From positions 1 to 8,492 of the forward strand of contig CAKZXL010000108.1 of the NCBI GenBank assembly GCA_937883885.1: a stretch of 8,492 nucleotides of DNA, read 5' to 3'. This stretch comes from an uncultured Aquincola sp. (GTDB lineage Bacteria; Pseudomonadota; Gammaproteobacteria; Burkholderiales; Burkholderiaceae). Positions within the stretch are counted from its first letter, which is position 1, and each line of letters opens with the position of its first letter. The notes beneath the pieces were generated by a model. That model made no database searches. It saw only the letters and a program-made list of their open reading frames with translations, and was not told the DNA's origin. This document shows positions 7,602 to 8,492 of this stretch, piece after piece. A program made the position numbers and the translations under genes.

Positions 7602-8492
7602 ATGACTCGTCGTCGCGTCGTCGTCACGGGCCTGGGGCTGGTCAGCCCGGTGGGCAACAGCGTGGCCGAAGGGTGGGCCAACCTGGTGGCCGGCCGTTCG
7701 GGCATCGCCAACATCACCAAGTTCGATGCGTCGGCCATGGCCTGCCGCTTCGCGGGTGAGGTCAAGGGCTTCAACATCGAGGATTACATCCCCGGCAAGG
7801 AAGCCCGGCACATGGACACGTTCATCCATTACGGGATGGCCGCTTCCATCCAGGCCGTGCAGGACTCGGGGATCCCCACCGGGGAAGCGCTCGACGAGCA
7901 GACGGCCGAGCGCATTGGTGTGCTCGTGGGTTCAGGCATCGGCGGCCTGCCGATGATCGAGCAGACCCACAAGGACTACACCGAACGCGGCCCGCGCCGG
8001 ATTTCCCCGTTCTTCGTGCCCGCATCGATCATCAACATGATCTCGGGGCATGTGTCCATCAGGTACGGCTTCACCGGCCCGAACCTGGCGATCGTCACCG
8101 CCTGCACCACCGGCCTGCACTGCATCGGCGAGGCTGCGCGCCTGATCGAGTACGGCGACGTCGACGTGATGGTGGCCGGCGGTGCCGAATCCACGGTGTC
8201 GCCACTGGGCATTGGTGGCTTTGCGGCCGCACGTGCGCTGTCCACCCGCAACGATAATCCCGCTGCCGCGTCCCGCCCCTGGGACAAGGGCCGCGACGGC
8301 TTCGTGCTGGGCGAGGGCGGTGGCGCACTGGTGCTCGAGGAGTATGAGCATGCCAGGGCCCGCGGCGCCAAGATCTACGCCGAACTGATCGGCTACGGCA
8401 TGGGAGCGGACGCGTTCCACATGACCGCGCCCAACGTCGACGGCCCCAAGCGGTCGATGCTGGCGGCGCTGCGCAACGCACGGATCGATGCT
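7602..8492 (+). CDS. fabF: 3-oxoacyl-ACP synthase II (KAS II), 3' end outside window
   Basis: FabF condenses acyl-ACP with malonyl-ACP in chain elongation and, in E. coli, controls the 16:1 to 18:1 step. The frame is open from the ATG at 7602 to the window edge: 297 residues of an expected 410 or so. It begins [17 protein letters not shown]. The nucleophile is Cys168 in [15 protein letters not shown]. Also visible are GSGIGG (110-115), AGGAEST (192-198), [11 protein letters not shown] (207-217), [22 protein letters not shown] (226-247) and DAFHMTAP (270-277). The two catalytic histidines expected near 308 and 345 lie beyond the window. FabF rather than FabB is supported by the acpP linkage and overall similarity. 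The Shine-Dalgarno is weak, and the start lies ten bases after the acpP stop, suggesting re-initiation or coupling. Confidence 0.96.
   Translation, partial: MTRRRVVVTGLGLVSPVGNSVAEGWANLVAGRSGIANITKFDASAMACRFAGEVKGFNIEDYIPGKEARHMDTFIHYGMAASIQAVQDSGIPTGEALDEQTAERIGVLVGSGIGGLPMIEQTHKDYTERGPRRISPFFVPASIINMISGHVSIRYGFTGPNLAIVTACTTGLHCIGEAARLIEYGDVDVMVAGGAESTVSPLGIGGFAAARALSTRNDNPAAASRPWDKGRDGFVLGEGGGALVLEEYEHARARGAKIYAELIGYGMGADAFHMTAPNVDGPKRSMLAALRNARIDA

Overview
The window is GC-rich chromosomal DNA from what looks like a betaproteobacterium of the order Burkholderiales. It may belong to the Rubrivivax/Leptothrix/Comamonadaceae side of that order. This placement rests on the protein sequences as I recognise them, the codon bias, and the style of the intergenic repeat; no database search was possible. 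Its core is the conserved fatty-acid and phospholipid initiation cluster in the order known from Escherichia coli: yceF divergent from yceD-rpmF-plsX-fabH-fabD-fabG-acpP-fabF. No mobile element, tRNA, rRNA or CRISPR array is visible, and I see no sign of recent transfer.

Left part (1-1078): the 3' portion of a RhlE-type DEAD-box RNA helicase gene runs rightward and ends at 893. It converges on a leftward gene ending at 1079. The 185-base gap holds a GC hairpin and two perfect 73-base copies of a palindrome-rich repeat, separated by four bases.

Middle part (1079-3307): on the minus strand lie a YceF-type Maf nucleotide pyrophosphatase and, coupled to it by an ATGA overlap, an RsmI-like SAM-dependent methyltransferase. 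Only 23 bases separate yceF from the divergent yceD (DUF177). The yceD start follows a -10-like box at leaderless spacing and has no Shine-Dalgarno sequence. An extended -10 promoter overlapping the yceD stop codon then serves rpmF (ribosomal protein L32). Most genes on this side concern RNA, the ribosome or modified nucleotides.

Right part (3308-8492): an 11-bp hairpin followed by four Ts lies just after rpmF and may partly insulate it from the lipid genes. PlsX makes acyl-phosphate for phospholipid synthesis. FabH starts fatty-acid chains from acetyl-CoA and malonyl-ACP, FabD makes malonyl-ACP, FabG reduces 3-ketoacyl-ACP, AcpP carries the chain, and FabF elongates it. plsX/fabH and fabD/fabG overlap by ATGA. 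The two genes whose products are needed in greatest amount, rpmF and acpP, each have a strong Shine-Dalgarno, their own probable promoter and nearby RNA structure; the other genes have weak ribosome-binding sites. FabF runs off the right edge.

I found no previously undescribed system here. The points most worth a second look are non-coding: the tandem repeat, the leaderless divergent promoter region, the rpmF promoter and hairpin pair, and the structured fabG-acpP gap.
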